Positions 33,872 through 45,957 of a DNA stretch of 64,000 bases are shown piece after piece (within the stretch, counting starts at the first letter, position 1; each line of letters opens with the position of its first letter). This stretch comes from Pilasporangium apinafurcum (Eukaryota > Oomycota > Peronosporomycetes > Pythiales > Pythiaceae), in assembly GCA_001600495.1 (NCBI GenBank), contig BCKE01000050.1:83177-147176 (forward strand), written 5' to 3'. The position numbers were made by a program, and so were the translations under genes. The notes beneath the pieces were generated by a model that worked only from the letters and a program-made list of their open reading frames with translations, had not been told where the DNA came from and searched no databases.

Positions 33872-36256
33872 TTATTCATTCCTTTTCCATGTTATCTCCT
33901 GGTATTTTCATTTAATTACATATGGAACGTACACTCTTCTTGAGGTGGCGGCGGCTCTTGTCTCTGTGGCCGTTCCGCCAGGGTGTCCAGTGGTCCGGCG
34001 CTACGCGGCATCTCTGTCTCTGGAATTTACGTTCTCTACTGTGGGTCCACAGATTTATAAAAAACACACACGCACACGCACACCACTCTGCCTGTTTCCT
34101 CTTTGGCTCTTACGTCGCGCAAATCTGCACGCAACGCGCCGACTGCCACGGTATATAGACTACCTAATCGCCTTCTTTTCGCGAAATGGCGTAATGAATC
34201 TGTTGATTGTGTTTTATGCTTGCGCTTTTTTTTTTCTTTGCGCTTACGGTACAGTCGGTAATTTTTTTGATTTTATAACACTCAGGATCCGGCATAAACA
34301 ACATGTCCTACGCTCCAATAGAAAAGAAAGGGAGGAGGGTATGTTGGGTCAAATCGACGATGATGTCTCATGATGGCCAGAAAGTTATATTCGGAAACCC
34401 TCTTAAAAATGATTATTCCTCAGCTTAAATGTCTCGTTTATGGCCAATGATCGCTCGACATGGCCCTGTCTGATGAAAAAAAAATGGTTAAAACCATATA
34501 GGTATTGACAATTTTGGAATTCATGAAGTATCCCAGTCATTCCGTTGCGTGCAGTGCATTTCTTACCACTGCAAAAAAGGAAATCGAAGTTTCGATGAAT
34601 TATGTCTGAGAGGAGCAAGGAGATGCACAACAGAACTCAGATATCCATTGCTCCAGCACTTGGCATGGTGATTCATAATCGAGCTGTACTCGTTTAATAA
34701 TGAATTAGTAAAGCTCGGTTATGGACCACTGTGATAAATACTGGAACAATGGAAATACTTTGGAAACGTTATGGCATGTCCTAGTCGACGATACGATGTC
34801 AATTCATGACCAAAATACGACTTGAAAATTGTCATCCTGTAGTTTACCGCTCGCGAGTTCGTCATTTAAGCAATATACACTTTCTATATTGTATTTTGTT
34901 GACTATCATCCTCCTTGCCATTCGTATAAGAGATGTATCTAGGCATCATATGCAATGGAATACTCTAGAGTCGACGTTACGCTTAGATACGAAAGTAAGA
35001 CAAAATAACAATAAGAGAATCACTTTGCTTCGAGTCTCTTCGCAAATTCACATGCTATACTGACTTGGAAAAGACCCTATAGTGGCTCGGAAGAAACTCA
35101 AACAAATTAAATGGCAGCTCATCTAATCTTTTTTTCAATATTCACCATATGTTGGATATTAGTGAGGCGTACGAAAATGGCTATAACCTCGACTAAGGCA
35201 TTATTTTAGAATCAACCAAGGCTGCTTCGCTTCTGTGTATCTTGGTGCGCGCTGTGTGATGAGATATCGAACTTGGTTTCGAAAGAAATGCTCATTCATC
35301 CAAGGATTGCACAAGATGTCTCTACCGCTGTGACAAGCGTGTTCTATGGAAACGTCTACTAGGCATCGATGAGGGGTCACTTTTATTCATGCTTTATTTA
35401 TTCAATTCTAGTCAGCAGATCGTTGATGGTGATGACGTGGGAAAGATAAACCTGAATACTGCCGAGTGTAATCATCATGCATTCGTCACAACCTAAAAAG
35501 TTGATCTTTTTGCTGGCCTGGTAATCAATAGCAGTCATTTGCAGTTGCTATTTTAAATGGCTGTGCTCACCAGGTTTATGCTTGGTCAAATTCGTCAGTT
35601 TTGGTGCAAAGTGATGGCTATCCTTATTGATTATCCACACGAACATCACGTTTGGATTACCAGATGTCATGACAATTAGTACATTTAGCTGTCTCAGGAA
35701 AGTCAAGCAGGTGAAGATAGCTACTTCTGCCCACATCTAAGCTGGAAATAGAGAGATAAAGCGGAAAGGCTCGTTGAACCAAACAATTATGCCTCGATCG
35801 CAAGTCGTAAATGATTTAATTCTCTTTGACGCCATGTTGAGAAGTACGCACCTGGTCTACACAATCCAGTTGATTATGCACGTGCCAGGCCTGTTTCTTT
35901 TATCGTACCATTGTGTATTCTTTATTTTCCCATGCGATCGATAAAGATAAAATGCAAAGTGACAATCCCAATGAAACAATTACTCTGTCATTGCTTGCTC
36001 TCTCAGTGATCAGCATTGTTGGTGATGCATTCACATGGATATCTACGATCGCATTGGCACCATACTCAATTTGATGGGATCTCCTGCATACAATGCAAAG
36101 CACCACCCGCTAAACGGTAAATTTTACTATTTACTGTAGCGGTTCAGTTTTCCGGCTAATCATTGTGGCTGATTTGGCCATTTTTTCTTCGGATACAGTG
36201 AACATCTAAACCATAACAGAGTGTTGGTCGTCTCAAGTGCTTTACTGTGGGGTAAC
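33872..36256. other. 2.4-kb gene-poor region, nothing recognised
   Basis: This lies between divergent genes. A 142-codon frame at 33945-34373(+) starts at GTG, has no domain and overlaps the promoter of the minus-strand gene, so I reject it. No terminal repeats, RNA motifs or homology to other parts of the window were noticed. Confidence 0.45.
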
Positions 36257-37905
36257 ATGGCAGTGGCAGTCTCCGCAACGGCGGATGGAGTGGAAGAAGA
36301 TGCATGGAGACAGAGATTGTATGTGCGTATTTCCTTGTAATAAGTGGTGTGTTGACACACTCAGCTGACATGTGTGTGTATGTTCTTTTTGCCCATTTGG
36401 TTAGTGTGCTATTATGGATGGATCTACAAGAAACATTAGCAACTGCAACCGAGACGGTAACACAGTTACGGCAAGACGAAGAGAACAAACGAGCAGATGA
36501 AAGAGAATCTACTCAATCAACTGGCAATACAAATGCACAGCGTGCGCATAACACGAAGCTCGCACAGCTGGAGAAAGTTTTACAGAGTGCAGGAATGATG
36601 CTATCAACTGCCGAAGAGATAATTCGCATCCGCATTTTGGATCGAAGTGGGAAAGACGGGGAGAAAACAAGCAACAGCAGGCCACACGAAGAAGCGACTG
36701 GACAGCAAGAAAACCCTTTGGATCAATATTTGGACGGTATACAGCTCTCACAAGCGTTCGTCGATTCCGTACGTGGATGGGAAGCAAATGGAGAGCAGGC
36801 TACAAGGTGCAATTTGCCGACGATGGAGGACTTTGATGAGAATACACATACCGTGAAGTATGGTGTATTGTTACAGGATGCACTAATCAGCAATCGGAGC
36901 AAGCTAGCTGCTCAAACAGCTCATACATGCTCCCATTTCCAGCAACAAAATGGACAGCATTTGCAGCCTCCTTCTTCTTCGACTTTCTGTATCCAAAATG
37001 CATCAGGAGCTCATAACACTAGTACTCAATCACAAACGAGTGTTGTGCCAAACGCAACGACAACTAGCGATGGCCACAACCACCAAAAGAAGCGTAAACG
37101 GTCAGCATCTCCAGCATCCTCCTCAGTCGTTCAACGAATGCAACCTCCATCAAGATCGCCATCGCCATCATGTTCTCCTCTTGCCAGCAAGCCGTCAGAA
37201 TCTACCTTGTTGACAGCCAAGAAATTTGTATACCAACCAGTAGCGGAGCAAATCATCGATGTTCGGGTTCGCGCGAATGTGAATGAATACCAAATTAAAT
37301 GGGTTGGGGAAGAAGAACTGACGTGGATCCCGAGACGGAAATGCGGAGAAGAGACTCGGAAGATGATTAGCGAATTCAATAAAGAACGTTATCGTGACTT
37401 AAAACGCCAGCGACGCCACGAGGCGAAAATGCATGCCAGTGTTTTGGCGATAGAGGAAGACGAAACATATATTGTTGATAAGATCGTCGATCATCGATTT
37501 CATTATGGCAAGAAGCAGTATTTGGTGAAATGGGATGGTTATGACTCAAGCGATAACACATGGGAATGCGCAGATCAGTTACGGGACGATGTCGCTGAAC
37601 TCGTGGATCAGTATGAGCAGGAGAATGCGAAGAAGTCCACAGCAGTATCTCCTGTCAATGTGGTCACGGAGTCGTTACCCAATGAAGAGAAAGAAGATGG
37701 CAATGATAAATTGAATACCATGGATAAAGATGAAAGTGATACAGGAACGGAAATTATCAACAAAGATGATGAGGAAAGCAATGCGGCCAACGATGGCGAA
37801 AGCGAACTGCGAAGACAAGAAGCAGCGATCCATCAGGACAGAGACGCTAAAAATACCGCTATCATGGCTTTAGAGGATTCTCGGAAGTATGATGATTCGC
37901 TCTGA
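36257..37905 (+). CDS. double chromodomain protein
   Basis: Two exons, 36257-36318 and 36405-37905, joined in phase 2 (520 residues). The first exon begins MAVAVSATADGVEEDAW and joins in frame to VLLWMDLQETLA; intron GTATGTGCG..GGTTAG, 86 nt. A canonical chromodomain at about 374-428 (YIVDKIVDHRFHYGKKQYLVKWDGY..NTWECADQL) has the aromatic cage positions Y, W and W for methyl-lysine binding. A second, weaker module at about 300-345 (QIIDVRVRANVNEYQIKWVGEEELTWIPRRKC) precedes it. The N-terminus is coiled-coil-like, and a basic KKRKR stretch suits nuclear import. Likely a reader of histone H3 methylation; it is not a CHD or HP1 by domain order. The C-terminus is acidic. Confidence 0.85.
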
Positions 37906-38435
37906 CAAATTCAATATTAATACAGTAGGTCATGTGTCATGAACGTGTTAGCATATGTAAGGTGAGAATCAAATGACCGTCAAAGTTTCTATGACATGTT
38001 GCCATTTATTTTAGCACAGTATTGGTCTTGATAACGAAATTAGTCACATCTTGTAAAGTTTCAATACAAACTCAAAGTGAATGCTCCCATACGGACATTT
38101 ACACATACATGCTACTATACTATAGGTGTTTGAACGCCCTACTTGAGATTTAGCCGTCGTTGTCGAGGGAATAGGTTGGTTGTACTGATGAACGTTCTTG
38201 TGATGGTACAATTTGCTGACACCCCACGATACTGAACACAATTCGTCTATTTTTAGTCCTAAAAATAGCAATTTTTGCTTGACATCCCCACCTCAATTGG
38301 GGACCGCAACGCTAATTCTAGGTCATCGTTGAACTAAATTTGAAATGATCTATTTTAAAACCATGTAGCCATTCTGAAGATTGCTGGATCTTTGCATCCA
38401 TGTGGAATGAATGGGTGCACGAAGGATAGCTACAC
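37906..38435. other. intergenic with a small hairpin
   Basis: No gene is seen. CCCCA (38286-38290) pairs with TGGGG (38298-38302) around a 7-base loop, and a second A/T hairpin (AAAAAT..AATTTTT) lies just upstream at about 38260. They may be 5' regulatory DNA or chance. Confidence 0.4.
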
Positions 38436-39242
38436 ATGGGGAACGCAGCGGCGATCCAAGCAGTGAGCGAGTCGTCTCGCCGGCGATTGCTATTGCAGCA
38501 ATATAATAAACACCCGAATGTGTTACTGGGACACCAACTTCGTCAACTTTTCCAGGAGCGACTGCTCTGCTATCAAAACACTAACGGAGATTCTCCCCTT
38601 CATGTCGACATGCTGCCATTAACGGACATCCATGACGTTATAAGTCGGCATTTACGTGTGCAATGTACACTACAAGAGCTTCCTGATGTCCTGACGTCAC
38701 TCGGTTGTCGAGTGGCTACTGTGCAGCAGGATAATTGGACTGGAAAGAGCGAGGATATTTATTATTCCTTCCAGGAAGTGGTGGCTTATATGGCTCCTCG
38801 AAAAGTGCTCAGACAAGTCCATGCACTTCGAGTTCCCCCAACGACACCGTCTTTACCTTGCCCCAATGGCATGACGGTTTGGCAGGCTGCGAAAACCGGA
38901 CAGATCAACGTGTTGAAACGGATCTGTGAATTGGATGTAGGTGCCTATTGCGCCAAGGATGATTTTGAGAACACTCCGCTTTACTATGCCTCACTCTGTG
39001 GACGAGCAGAAGCGGTAGACTGTATTCTGAAAGCGTATTCCGCGAATAGTCATGAGATTCCACCCGATGAGCATCTGCGGTGCGTCACGAATGCGCTGAA
39101 CCAATCTATTCGAGGACTATTACAACAGAAGATGACATTGGAGGAAGTTTTGGCCCAAGAATGTGAACAGCGAGACAGTGACGAGGAAGAAGCCGGGTTT
39201 GGAGGATTAAATTTATTTCTAGGAGAAGAGGATGAAGAGTAA
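38436..39242 (+). CDS. ankyrin-repeat protein with N-myristoylation-like start
   Basis: 268 residues, ATG at 38436, no intron. It starts MGNAAAIQ, which fits an N-myristoylation signal (Gly2), so membrane tethering is possible. Ankyrin-type helices at about 143-205 include MTVWQAAKTGQINVLKRIC and NTPLYYASLCGRAEAVDCILKA; the terminal part (NALNQSIRGLLQ) and an acidic tail (DSDEEEA.., GEEDEE) follow. The N-terminal 130 residues have no recognised domain. A broken duplicate of its ankyrin half lies at 39737-40002. Confidence 0.82.
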   Translation: MGNAAAIQAVSESSRRRLLLQQYNKHPNVLLGHQLRQLFQERLLCYQNTNGDSPLHVDMLPLTDIHDVISRHLRVQCTLQELPDVLTSLGCRVATVQQDNWTGKSEDIYYSFQEVVAYMAPRKVLRQVHALRVPPTTPSLPCPNGMTVWQAAKTGQINVLKRICELDVGAYCAKDDFENTPLYYASLCGRAEAVDCILKAYSANSHEIPPDEHLRCVTNALNQSIRGLLQQKMTLEEVLAQECEQRDSDEEEAGFGGLNLFLGEEDEE

Positions 39243-39736
39243 ATTGCAGAAACTACAGAACAGTCAATCAGGCTAACTATGCTAGACAGAGGATGGTCAA
39301 TGAGTTTTTACGGTCTTTGACAGGGGAGCAAACGTAATTTCTATTGTTTTCATAAAGACTTTACAAAAACCTGATATCGCGTTCTTCATTCAGCGCGCTC
39401 CCCACTTATGCTAGCAGTTAGTTTCCCTCAATAGCCGCTTCTTCGACTGGTTCCAATTCCATGATTGCATATCACCGATGAGAAGGTGACTTAAACTTCA
39501 CATCGCTCCTTCAGCTTTCCATTGATAAGAATTTCTTTTCTTGTGAGAATGAGCTCACCTTTCTTTATCAATCGATCAATATGATAGACTGGGAGCAACA
39601 GCAGATCTATAGGACGTAGTATGAGGTGAAGAGCGCCACATTTCAAGACTCTCATTTTTCAATTTCCCGACAAGCTCACCAAGCAAGAAACACAATTACA
39701 CTGACGTGGACTCATTGGGTCTTTCATTATCTTGCA
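39243..39736. other. intergenic, nothing recognised
   Basis: About 500 bases between the ankyrin gene and its relict. If the duplicate once carried the N-terminal half, it is no longer recognisable here. Confidence 0.4.
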
Positions 39737-40002
39737 CCAATGGTGATCTGACGCGCAACGAAATTTGGTGATCCTAGGACTTTGATGATCATCTGCGACC
39801 AAGAACACCATGTCTACTGTGTTAAGATCGCTTTGCCAGCACGCCGCTTTACTGTGCGTCTCTCTGCGATCGCATCGGCGTTGTTGATTTCTGCTCACAC
39901 GCCTACACTTCAAATAATCACAAACTCCTAGCCGATAAACACTTGCGCTGTGTCATCAACGCGTCGACCTAGCAAATCTACGCGCTGCAGCAACAAAAAA
40001 TG
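39737..40002 (+). pseudogene. relict of the neighbouring ankyrin gene
   Basis: Translated pieces align in order with the upstream gene: ATKFGDPRTLMIICDQEHHVYCVK against AAKTGQINVLKRICELDVGAYCAK, then after a one-base deletion STPLYCASLCDRIGVVDF against NTPLYYASLCGRAEAVDC, then DKHLRCVINA followed by TAG (39970) and QIYALQQQKM against DEHLRCVTNA..QSIRGLLQQKM. It is the same strand and about 700 bases downstream, so a tandem duplicate that decayed. The frameshift and the stop rule out function as a protein. Confidence 0.85.
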
Positions 40003-40232
40003 CCATAAAAAGCCATACTACAGGTACAGCAACCTCGATGACAATCCAAGTGAAGGCAAACAATTGTAAATAAGTCCGGCATTTGATTGTTTGTACGGAA
40101 AGAGACATGTCGTGATCATGATAATAGAAAAAGAACAGTGTGTTTTGACTCATGAGGTATATAGATGGCCATCCATTGTTAGCGTTGTCTTCTTCTCCTG
40201 TTACTTTTTTTGTTTACACCTGTTTCTTTACA

Positions 40233-41215
40233 TCACTTGGCAGCCCGCACGATGCGCTGTCGATAAAAGTTATCGACCACACGCTCTTTTTTGTGATAAA
40301 ACTCGGCATTTTTCTGCTTAAATTCTTTGTGCAGGCGATACGTTTTCATCAAATACACTTTGGCAGCATAGCAAACTTTCTCCAGTTCCTCATTTTGCAA
40401 TTCTTCAGCAATTGCCGCTTCATTTTCAATCATCCGCAATGCGTGACGGAATTTACCCGCTTGAATGGCATTGTACGACAAATTGATCCGGCATTTGCTC
40501 TCCAACACCGGATCCTGAAGCCCCATGGACACTGCGATCTGCATTTTCGCCATCAATTTTGCCTGATTCAAGTGTTTGCAGAGGAAATGACCACCACCGA
40601 GTGTCGAGATGTAGGCGTTTGCGGTCACGAGCGCTACGACGCCATGCACGAACCGCACAGCGCGACGTGCAGATGCCATACAGAACGGTAGCAGTGGCTC
40701 TGGTCGGTAGATCAGCAGAATTAAATAATGAGGTGAGTCATTCTGCGCGTCGTTATTGACGGTGATGTAGCTGCTGGTGCTGTTAGAGTGATAGGACCAG
40801 TCGTTTGGAGTTGGAAGGTGCTGTTTGGTAAGCTGGAAGTGCTGCAAACTCGCTTTGACTAACTGCTCTTGTTCATATGCCAACGTAGCAGATGCCTTGG
40901 AAGATACCAAGAACGTCAAGAGTTGGTACAAGTGTAGATTTGTGATGGGAATACTGCCACATATGACTACAGAGGAAAGAAAATACACAGAGAGGAGAAG
41001 ATGGATTCAGATACGTTCGTCATAGTTGTTCAGCATATACAGACAGCGCATATGAATTCTAGAACGAAGCAAGAGAACAGAAAAATACATTTACTGTGTT
41101 TCGGCAGCTGCAGTTCGCGTTGGACGCTGCGTTTCATAGCTCGCAGTGCCTGATGTTCCGCGCCGGGAGACTCAAACGCCACGACGCGCTGACGAACACC
41201 CAGGGTCACTACCAT
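40233..41215 (-). CDS. unknown helical protein, two exons
   Basis: Exons 41215-41095 and 40966-40233 join in phase 1 across GTAAATG..CTCTGTAG; 284 residues. Exon 1 starts MVVTLGVRQRVVAFESPGAEHQALR. The C-terminal third (about 190-280: AKLMAKMQIAVSMGLQDPVLESKCRINLSYNAIQAGKF) has TPR-like helix pairs, suggesting a protein-binding role. Without splicing the second exon appears to start in intron. No family recognised. Confidence 0.7.
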
Positions 41216-41520
41216 CGTGATCGTCGTCTGCGATTCCTCTTCACTTCGCTTCGTTTGCTTCGGTTAGGATGATCGTACAACATGGCCAAAAAACCGAAGA
41301 GCTATGCTCAGTGACAAAATAGGAGTATATAATGACTTTTGTTATAGGCGTCTTTGTCGTCATTGTGGCTGCATAGAATCCGTTGAACTTGAAACGACAT
41401 TTTCGTGTTCACTTTTGAATCAAATGGCATTCCACCATCTCCAAACGATCTTGACTTATTTATATTTGGCATAGCTAGTTCTTGGTGCCCATTAATCATT
41501 GCTTGATTCTTATAAAGTGT
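41216..41520. other. short intergenic, divergent promoters
   Basis: About 305 bases between two divergently transcribed genes; it must contain both promoters. Nothing else is visible. Confidence 0.5.
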
Positions 41521-43706
41521 ATGGAGATGCGTTGTTCCTCGTCATTACCAGTGTTGTCTCCACTACCACGCACCCCACCAGTCAATCATCATGTCTCGCT
41601 GCCATCATCTCATGATACGCAGCAAATTGAACGTTTAAATATGGCGATCACAGACTCAATAATGGTAGACATCATATATTTTCAATGCACAACCAGTAAA
41701 CGAGATTTTTACTTAATGGTGCCAATGAAAGGATTTGATGTCTTATCATTTATTTGCATGATCCCCTTCAGGAATTACGAGATCTCCCAAGGGAGAAGGG
41801 GAAGCAGTACCGATCAACGTGGTCGACCAAGTTCCATGCTGCGGCCAAGAGTGATCTCGTACATCTAGACATGACGCAATTGATGACACGCTTCGACGAC
41901 GTCTCACTTTATCAGAAACCCCATCGCAAACCTTTCCACGTTGTGCTGCAAGAGATGACCACAGCTAATCAACCTCCACAGAGTTATAGTCACCAAGAAG
42001 ATAAACCAGAGAATCCGACCGCAACTGCTACTGGTAACAGCAGTAGCTCCAAACAGCTGGTAAAAACAACACCAACCCATCAAATAAATCTCAACAGCAA
42101 GACAAACACCACATCCGCATTACCTCAACATCGGATGCATCATCGAAATGGCCACATTCGCAAACAAGGCAGCTATCTCTTAGAACCAGACGAGCAGGCT
42201 AAGAACACACCAGCCCGCATCATTCCGTCACGCTTTCTCTTTGATGCACAAAGATGGAAACGCTCGTCTCGCTGTGATTACTGCCAATTTGCTGGTGGTG
42301 ACCTGGAATGTGCAACTTGCGACGTCATTGCCCATGCACAATGCTTCCTCGCCGCCTACAACACATCCACCAAGAAAACGAAAGGAGCATTCGTTGTACC
42401 TACACAGTTCTCATGGCTTTGCCAATATTGCCAATTCTCACTCCAGGATGAGTATGATCAGCGGTCGAAGGATGCGCGCACGAAGCATATCGTCCAGCAA
42501 CAGATGATTTTCGGCAAAGTCGTGACCGCATACGTACGCATGACGAGAGACGCGATGCTTTACCAGCGGAAAAAAGCAGCAGTCGTGAAAATTCAGACCG
42601 CGGTGCGTGGGAAATTAGCGCGGTGGAGATACCTGCGGCAACAGCGGATGGTATTGAAACCGTACGCGATCGATGGGTTGAGAGTGCATGGTCTCTGGCC
42701 GATGTACAACACGAATGCATTGAACAGTACAAATGATGACCTGAGGCTCCCAAACGGATTTACTTGCAATCCATACGTGTATGTGACCGTTGTCGATGGC
42801 AACGATGACGAGAACCAACTGTTTTGTTTTGATACGAGCATCTTGAAGAGCAATTTGTGCAATTCTGATGGAAGTATTAGTGATATACAGATGATCTGGA
42901 ACGAGAAGCTCTTTGTACCGGGCGTTGATGGCAATGTCACGTTCTGCTTCACACTGCTCAGTAAAAACGGCCCCAACAATTTTTTTCTTGGTCAGACTGT
43001 GCTGCGGCTTCGGGATTCAGAAACGATGTGGCGGCAAGGAACCACCATTGAATTAACGCTTTCGGATATCATTGAAATCTCTCCAAAGACGACCCAGAAA
43101 CAAATATTGCGGCTAGCAGAGATACAAGGCATTCATTCACCGCCACCACAGCAAAGAAAGATGAGTCAACTGAGCAAGGCTCATCATCATATCTACAGCG
43201 ATCATACAAGTTCTCACAGTAGCTTTGCTTCAGACTTGCGACTGACAGTGCATGTGCGGCCGTTCAGCAAAACCCACTCGCATTGCGGATTCATGGGAGT
43301 GAAGAATACGCTTGAGAGCCTCCAGACCAGTCCACGATGGTGTGTGCTTGCCGATGGTGTACTTCGTATCTACAGACATTATGGCGTCACTTTGCCCTCG
43401 GATCTGCTTGACATGGCTCGTACACTCGAGATCAAATTAGTTGAATGCACTAAAATGGTCGGCAGTAGCATGATACGCAGAGATCAAAATTGCATCGCGA
43501 TTCAACACATCAGTCGACTATATCTCCTTCAAGGTGAGCATGGGCATGTGAATTCGCTCTGGCTCAAGAAACTCCAGACTGCAACACGCTTTAGTGCATC
43601 AATCGCTGCTGGATCATCGACAAACGGAACAATGACTGCAACAGCAGCAGCCGTAGCTGCATTTACTGCGTCTCATTCCTCTGCCTCTTCCATACCAATA
43701 ATATAG
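41521..43706 (+). CDS. zinc-cluster, IQ-motif, C2-like and PH-like multidomain protein
   Basis: Two exons, 41521-41664 and 41772-43706, phase 0, 692 residues; the intron (GTAGACATC..CCTTCAG, 107 nt) is inferred because exon 2 starts without an ATG and its first 40 residues look coding. A C1/PHD-like zinc cluster (about 215-275: CDYCQFAGGDLECATCDVIAHAQC..WLCQYC) is followed by an IQ motif (VVKIQTAVRGKLARWRY, about 318-335) that should bind calmodulin. A C2-like region (about 345-470) and a PH-like module (about 540-660; FMGVKNTLESL..RWCVLADGVLRIYRHYG) come next. The set suggests a calcium/lipid-regulated adaptor. The exon 1 ATG is less sure than the rest. Confidence 0.75.
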
Positions 43707-44055
43707 CGCGTATTGAAAAAAATTAAATCAATCACAATATTTCAATTCTCTCAGAAATTACTCTATGGAGCTTCTCGTCATTTGGGTGTAAAACCATCAT
43801 TCTTGCGTATCAACACACCCTCTCGACCATCATTCTATGTTGGGTTTTTGGGTTATATCAGTCTCTGAATGCTGTCCCTTATAACAAATGTAGTACTATA
43901 CGCATGCCTTCGATATTTTGTTCCCTATAGTCAATCCGTCCAACAGCTACTCACACAGCCGACGGAAGGAGAAGCCCAAGCGAAAGGGAAGAAGAGGAAG
44001 CTGATCAAAAAAAAGGAAGTTGTCCGTCCGTTCAGTCACTTCGTCGGTTAAAGAA
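43707..44055. other. intergenic, nothing recognised
   Basis: A 60-codon ATG frame (43869-44051) ends just before the next start and probably lies in its leader. No other signal is seen. Confidence 0.45.
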
Positions 44056-45957
44056 ATGAACGTCGACAGTACCACGCAAGTGCTGCCAATGGCCGCAGAC
44101 CCTTCGTCAACTGCTAGCGACAGCCTTCTCTTTGATGTCGACTACGCCACCTTCCTCTCCTCTGATACCATGACAAAACTCTCCTCCTCTTCTTCCTCTG
44201 TGACAAGAGATACAACAACTACTACTACAAGCAGTGTGTCAGCGAACGACCCTTCTTCGTCTTCTTCGTTAGTGTTGACACCGCGTGTAGCGGATCTGAT
44301 GGCAGCACTCGGGGAAGAAATGCCGTCTGATCTTCTCCAGCAAACAACCACCAGTACAAGTAGTACTTCTACCACTACAATTACTCAGCAGGCATCTTCA
44401 TCAAATACGGACCACATGCTGTTTGATCACGACTTGTCGACGACTACAAATGGGAGTCATACTAATGGTGGGGATGGGATGGAGAAAGCGGATGATATGC
44501 CGATGCCACTGAATTTCACATTCACACCGACAGCGAACGCACAAGCTACTACTACGGAGGCGATGATGTATCACACCTCATCGCAGAACAAACACAAGCG
44601 CCACAAATCGAATCCAGATGTGATCCATCAGTTCCAAGCGTCGTATAATGCTAACAGCGATTCAAGTTCGGCGAATTACTTCCATCCCCAAGCAAGCAGC
44701 GCGCGGCCAAACATTCCTGTTCTACCGACAGGTGCGACAAATGCTTCCGCATCCACATCTTCCCAGGGTCGAACCGTTCCACCGGAGCTGGCCAAGGCAG
44801 TGTTTACGTCAATCGCCAATGATTTCCAGGATCCGCCGACTCCATCAGTGCCGAATGGTAGTGGGGTCGTGTCAGTGATGGCCATTAATCCTGTCCAAGT
44901 CACAACACCCGCTGGATTACGAGATGGTGTTTCAGCTGAAGGTGGTGCTGAGGATGACTCACCAATGCCCATTCCATTCAATGCGAATGGTTCGCAAACA
45001 CCTGAACCCGCGGCGTTCCAGGAAATGGACGAGTTTCTGAATGAGCTCTCTTGGTCGGAACTGCCCGCTCCATCACCCAGTACCAATACTAATGATCCTG
45101 CTGTGAAGAGAGAAGCAGCTGGAGGGCGCGCGTCGCCAATATTTGGCAATATGGACAGTATGAAAATGAAGCGGAAACGACCGTCGCATACGCGAGCGCA
45201 ATCAAACCCGGTGGATTTGCTGCACAACCTTGACCAAGTGCGACTTATGGCACAGCAAACCAAGCAACTGCAGCAGCAACAGCAGCAGGATCCAACAGCC
45301 ATGATGTTTAGCAATCCGGCACTATTCAATGACCCAATGGCGTTTAATGGTGGTGGTCAAGTGAACCAATTTCAGGTGCCGGCGCAGATCGCCAGTGGAC
45401 AAGCACGATCGCTGCATGGTCGGCAAGCTTCACTACCAACAAATCCGTTCGGCAATTTCAATCCGACAGGCAACAACAGCAACACGTCATCCTTGGCATT
45501 TGCGCCTCCGCCTGCTCGATCTCGCCGGCATCAACGGTCAACGGGGCTGTCGATGGACATGTCACTGCTTAATTTCGATTTCCTTTCTGTCCCAGAAGAA
45601 GAATTCCAGCAGCAACTTCATCAGCGTCGTCAACAGCAGCAGCAATCACAGAATCCGTTCGGGTTTGACGCCTTCCAAAATCATGGGGTGGTTTCACCGC
45701 CTCAATCGTCGGAATCATCGCCACATCAGCCATCACTCGTAACCGATGCGAACCGGAAATTGTACAAATGCGGCCGCTGTGGGCAGCCAAAGGTCGGCCA
45801 CGTGTGCACGATGCCGGATCAACGGAACAACTGGACCCAGGTGGACTTGGAAGTGACGAAAGGTTTGAAGGTCATGCGTATCAATTGTCATATTTTGCCA
45901 GTCAAGAACAAATGGATCCCACAACATGAAGAGAATCTGGAAAATCAAGTCATGTAA
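44056..45957 (+). CDS. Ser/Thr/Gln-rich protein with C-terminal zinc knuckle
   Basis: 633 residues from the ATG at 44056 (the open frame begins at a TTG, 44020). Most of the protein is low complexity with long Ser/Thr, Asn and poly-Gln runs and basic KRKR patches; codon repeats (CAG/CAA, TCT/TCC) are visible in the DNA. The last 65 residues form a compact domain with YKCGRCGQPKVGHVC near residue 570, a CxxC..HxC zinc-knuckle-like cluster, then WTQVDLEVTKGLKVMRINCHIL. The layout suits a nuclear transcription or RNA-binding regulator, but I do not recognise the family and claim no function. Confidence 0.75.
   Translation: MNVDSTTQVLPMAADPSSTASDSLLFDVDYATFLSSDTMTKLSSSSSSVTRDTTTTTTSSVSANDPSSSSSLVLTPRVADLMAALGEEMPSDLLQQTTTSTSSTSTTTITQQASSSNTDHMLFDHDLSTTTNGSHTNGGDGMEKADDMPMPLNFTFTPTANAQATTTEAMMYHTSSQNKHKRHKSNPDVIHQFQASYNANSDSSSANYFHPQASSARPNIPVLPTGATNASASTSSQGRTVPPELAKAVFTSIANDFQDPPTPSVPNGSGVVSVMAINPVQVTTPAGLRDGVSAEGGAEDDSPMPIPFNANGSQTPEPAAFQEMDEFLNELSWSELPAPSPSTNTNDPAVKREAAGGRASPIFGNMDSMKMKRKRPSHTRAQSNPVDLLHNLDQVRLMAQQTKQLQQQQQQDPTAMMFSNPALFNDPMAFNGGGQVNQFQVPAQIASGQARSLHGRQASLPTNPFGNFNPTGNNSNTSSLAFAPPPARSRRHQRSTGLSMDMSLLNFDFLSVPEEEFQQQLHQRRQQQQQSQNPFGFDAFQNHGVVSPPQSSESSPHQPSLVTDANRKLYKCGRCGQPKVGHVCTMPDQRNNWTQVDLEVTKGLKVMRINCHILPVKNKWIPQHEENLENQVM

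Noticed and set aside
33945-34373. 142-codon plus frame
   Set aside because: Starts with GTG, contains no recognisable domain and lies in the promoter region of a minus-strand gene.
43869-44051. 60-codon frame upstream of the zinc-knuckle gene
   Set aside because: Ends four bases before the chosen ATG in another frame and has no domain; may be a leader frame but nothing supports it.
44676-45329. 217-codon minus frame
   Set aside because: Antisense to the Gln/Ser-rich gene; poly-Cys run is the mirror of poly-Gln codons.
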